A DNA stretch of 64,000 nt from contig JAHQWG010000047.1 of NCBI GenBank assembly GCA_029856045.1, positions 188,001-252,000 on the forward strand. The letters run 5' to 3'. The notes beneath the pieces were generated by a model that was not told the DNA's origin, made no database searches, and saw nothing but the letters and a program-made list of their open reading frames with translations. The translations under genes and the position numbers were made by a program. Every line of letters begins with the position of its first letter. Position 1 is the first letter of the stretch. This DNA is from Promethearchaeia archaeon. Lineage in GTDB: Archaea; Asgardarchaeota; Lokiarchaeia; Sigyniarchaeales; SOKP01. Below are positions 62,912 through 64,000 of the stretch, one piece after another.

Positions 62912-64000
62912 TTGCATGGACCAGTAGAACCGTTTAAAATTAAAGTGGTTGAACCCGTTAAGATACCATCTGAGAAAAGAAGAAAGGATGCCATAAGAGA
63001 AGCAGGATTTAATACTTTTCTACTTCTATCAGTTGATGTTTTTATTGATTTATTAACCGACTCGGGTACATCCGCAATGTCAGATAACCAATGGGCTGGG
63101 ATGATGATTGGAGACGAAGCTTATGCAGGAAGTAAAAACTTTTATACACTAGAAAAATCCGTTCAAGATGTTTTGGGATATAAATACATGGTTCCCACGC
63201 ATCAAGGACGAGGCGCGGAACATTTGATGTCTAAAAATTTAATTAAACCTGGTCAGCTAGTTCCAAGAAATATGTATTTTACGACTTCGAAATTGCATGT
63301 AGAATTACCTGGTGGTACTATGCCTGATGTAATCATTGATGAGGCGCATGATCCAGAAAATACACATCCATTTAAAGGAAACATTGATCTAAAGAAATTG
63401 GAGAAATTAATTGATGAACATGGAGTTGAAAAAATCGCGTATATTAATGTTGAAATGGATGTAAATATGGCTGGAGGTCAACCTGTTTCAATGCAAAATT
63501 TGAGGGAAGTATATGAATTCGCTAAAGAGCATAAATTAAAAGTCATTTTTGACGCAACACGTTCAAGTGAAAATGCATACTTTATTAGAGAAAGAGAAAA
63601 AGGATATGAAGATACTCCCATTATTAATATTCTCAGAGAAATGATGAGTTATTCCGATGGTTGTATTTATTCTTCGAAGAAAGATTGTCTAGTGAACATT
63701 GGTGGTTTTCTTGCAACTCATGACAAGGAAATTTTTGAAAAAACCAGATCTGAAGTTGTTGTGTACGAAGGTCTTCACACATACGGTGGAATGGCGGGGC
63801 GTGATATGGAAGCTGTAGCAAGAGGTTTGCGGGAAGGAACACAATACGAATACCTTAAATATAGAACAAACCAAACACGATATCTTGGAGAGTTACTCAT
63901 AAAAGAAAATATTCCTGTTGTGAAGCCAATAGGTGGTCATGCAGTATTTCTTAATGCTTTGAAATTTTTACCTCATCTTCCACGGGAACAATGGCCTGCA
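62912..64000 (+). CDS. Tyrosine phenol-lyase / tryptophanase family lyase (runs off the window)
   Basis: PLP enzyme that splits tyrosine to phenol or tryptophan to indole, with pyruvate and ammonia. About 363 codons are present; the C-terminus is missing. The TTG at 62912 is preceded by an in-frame TGA, so it is the first possible standard start; it has no clear ribosome site. Family blocks: YIDLLTDSGT-like FIDLLTDSGTSAMSDNQWAG, PTHQGRGAEHL, PLP-lysine SSKKDCLVNIGGF and YGGMAGRDMEA. FTTS, KKDCLVNIGG and GRDMEA resemble tyrosine phenol-lyase (TnaA has FDTT), but the Arg of the lyase DARRF stretch appears as NALKF. Substrate stays open; tryptophan, tyrosine or another amino acid is possible. 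Confidence 0.88.
   Translation, partial: MHGPVEPFKIKVVEPVKIPSEKRRKDAIREAGFNTFLLLSVDVFIDLLTDSGTSAMSDNQWAGMMIGDEAYAGSKNFYTLEKSVQDVLGYKYMVPTHQGRGAEHLMSKNLIKPGQLVPRNMYFTTSKLHVELPGGTMPDVIIDEAHDPENTHPFKGNIDLKKLEKLIDEHGVEKIAYINVEMDVNMAGGQPVSMQNLREVYEFAKEHKLKVIFDATRSSENAYFIREREKGYEDTPIINILREMMSYSDGCIYSSKKDCLVNIGGFLATHDKEIFEKTRSEVVVYEGLHTYGGMAGRDMEAVARGLREGTQYEYLKYRTNQTRYLGELLIKENIPVVKPIGGHAVFLNALKFLPHLPREQWPA

Noticed and set aside
1-64000. CRISPR arrays, insertion sequences, prophage or rRNA genes
   Set aside because: No regularly spaced repeats, transposase motifs, phage genes or rRNA sequence were seen.

Overview
The window looks like a chromosome segment of an AT-rich, anaerobic archaeon. Archaeal marks are the long archaeal-type alanyl-tRNA synthetase, the archaeal D-aminoacyl-tRNA deacylase (DtdA), archaeal tRNase Z, an archaeal-style tRNA-Cys without encoded CCA, Lrp-type regulators and FtsZ. 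Genes of bacterial type are mixed in: dnaK/dnaJ, hutHUI, P-type ATPase, rubrerythrin and ferredoxin:thioredoxin reductase. Low GC, long coiled-coil and helical-repeat proteins and this mixture would fit an Asgard (Lokiarchaeia-like) genome. That placement is inference, because no eukaryotic-signature protein is present. The window opens inside cysS and ends inside a tyrosine phenol-lyase/tryptophanase-family gene.

Layout. 1-6,300: cysS with tRNA-Cys, a divergent arsenite pump/ArsR pair, and a copper-type P-ATPase with an unusual metal-binding tail. 6,300-14,500: a flavin/rubredoxin region with an iron-sulfur flavoprotein, an NADH:rubredoxin reductase-like enzyme, rubredoxin, a flavodiiron O2 reductase, an acyl-CoA dehydrogenase fused to rubredoxin, a 2-oxoacid:ferredoxin oxidoreductase (two genes) and a nitroreductase. 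14,500-17,900: a thioredoxin-like/DUF255 protein and an unknown protein with a nucleotidyltransferase-like motif. 18,000-20,700: a tusA-dsrE-iscS-iscU sulfur operon whose IscS lacks the PLP lysine. 21,000-25,600: an ion transporter and a dnaK-dnaJ operon ending in a decayed clpB fragment. 25,700-31,300: OsmC, a half-ferritin, superoxide reductase, rubrerythrin, ferredoxin:thioredoxin reductase, glutaredoxin, ferredoxin and two paralogous Lrp regulators. 31,400-38,400: transporter, FtsZ, HAD, MBL and alaS. 38,500-44,400: a histidine-degradation set (hutU, hutH, hutI, ftcD). 44,500-55,100: assorted enzymes (GNATs, methyltransferase, Nudix, SIS, GHMP kinase, DtdA, DUF362, ChbG-like, corrinoid protein). 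55,300-64,000: a MacB-type ABC exporter, a coiled-coil protein with tRNase Z, a ubiquitin-like sulfur carrier, a TPR-like protein and the lyase.

Together the genes suggest an amino-acid-fermenting anaerobe with strong protection against oxygen. Electrons from NADH or ferredoxin could flow through rubredoxin to the flavodiiron protein, superoxide reductase and rubrerythrin. The 2-oxoacid oxidoreductase and acyl-CoA dehydrogenase would handle carbon skeletons from amino acids, and hut genes and the lyase would break down histidine and an aromatic amino acid.

Most notable observations: (1) several clear genes have no ATG, GTG or TTG start but an in-frame ATT placed 5-8 nt behind a Shine-Dalgarno sequence, suggesting recurrent AUU initiation; (2) an IscS with Asp in place of the PLP lysine, next to an IscU carrying a thioredoxin-reductase-like tail; (3) the acyl-CoA dehydrogenase-rubredoxin fusion; (4) a ubiquitin-like protein ending Gly-Gly-Ala; (5) a decayed clpB downstream of dnaKJ and a decayed gene with internal stops at 53,219.
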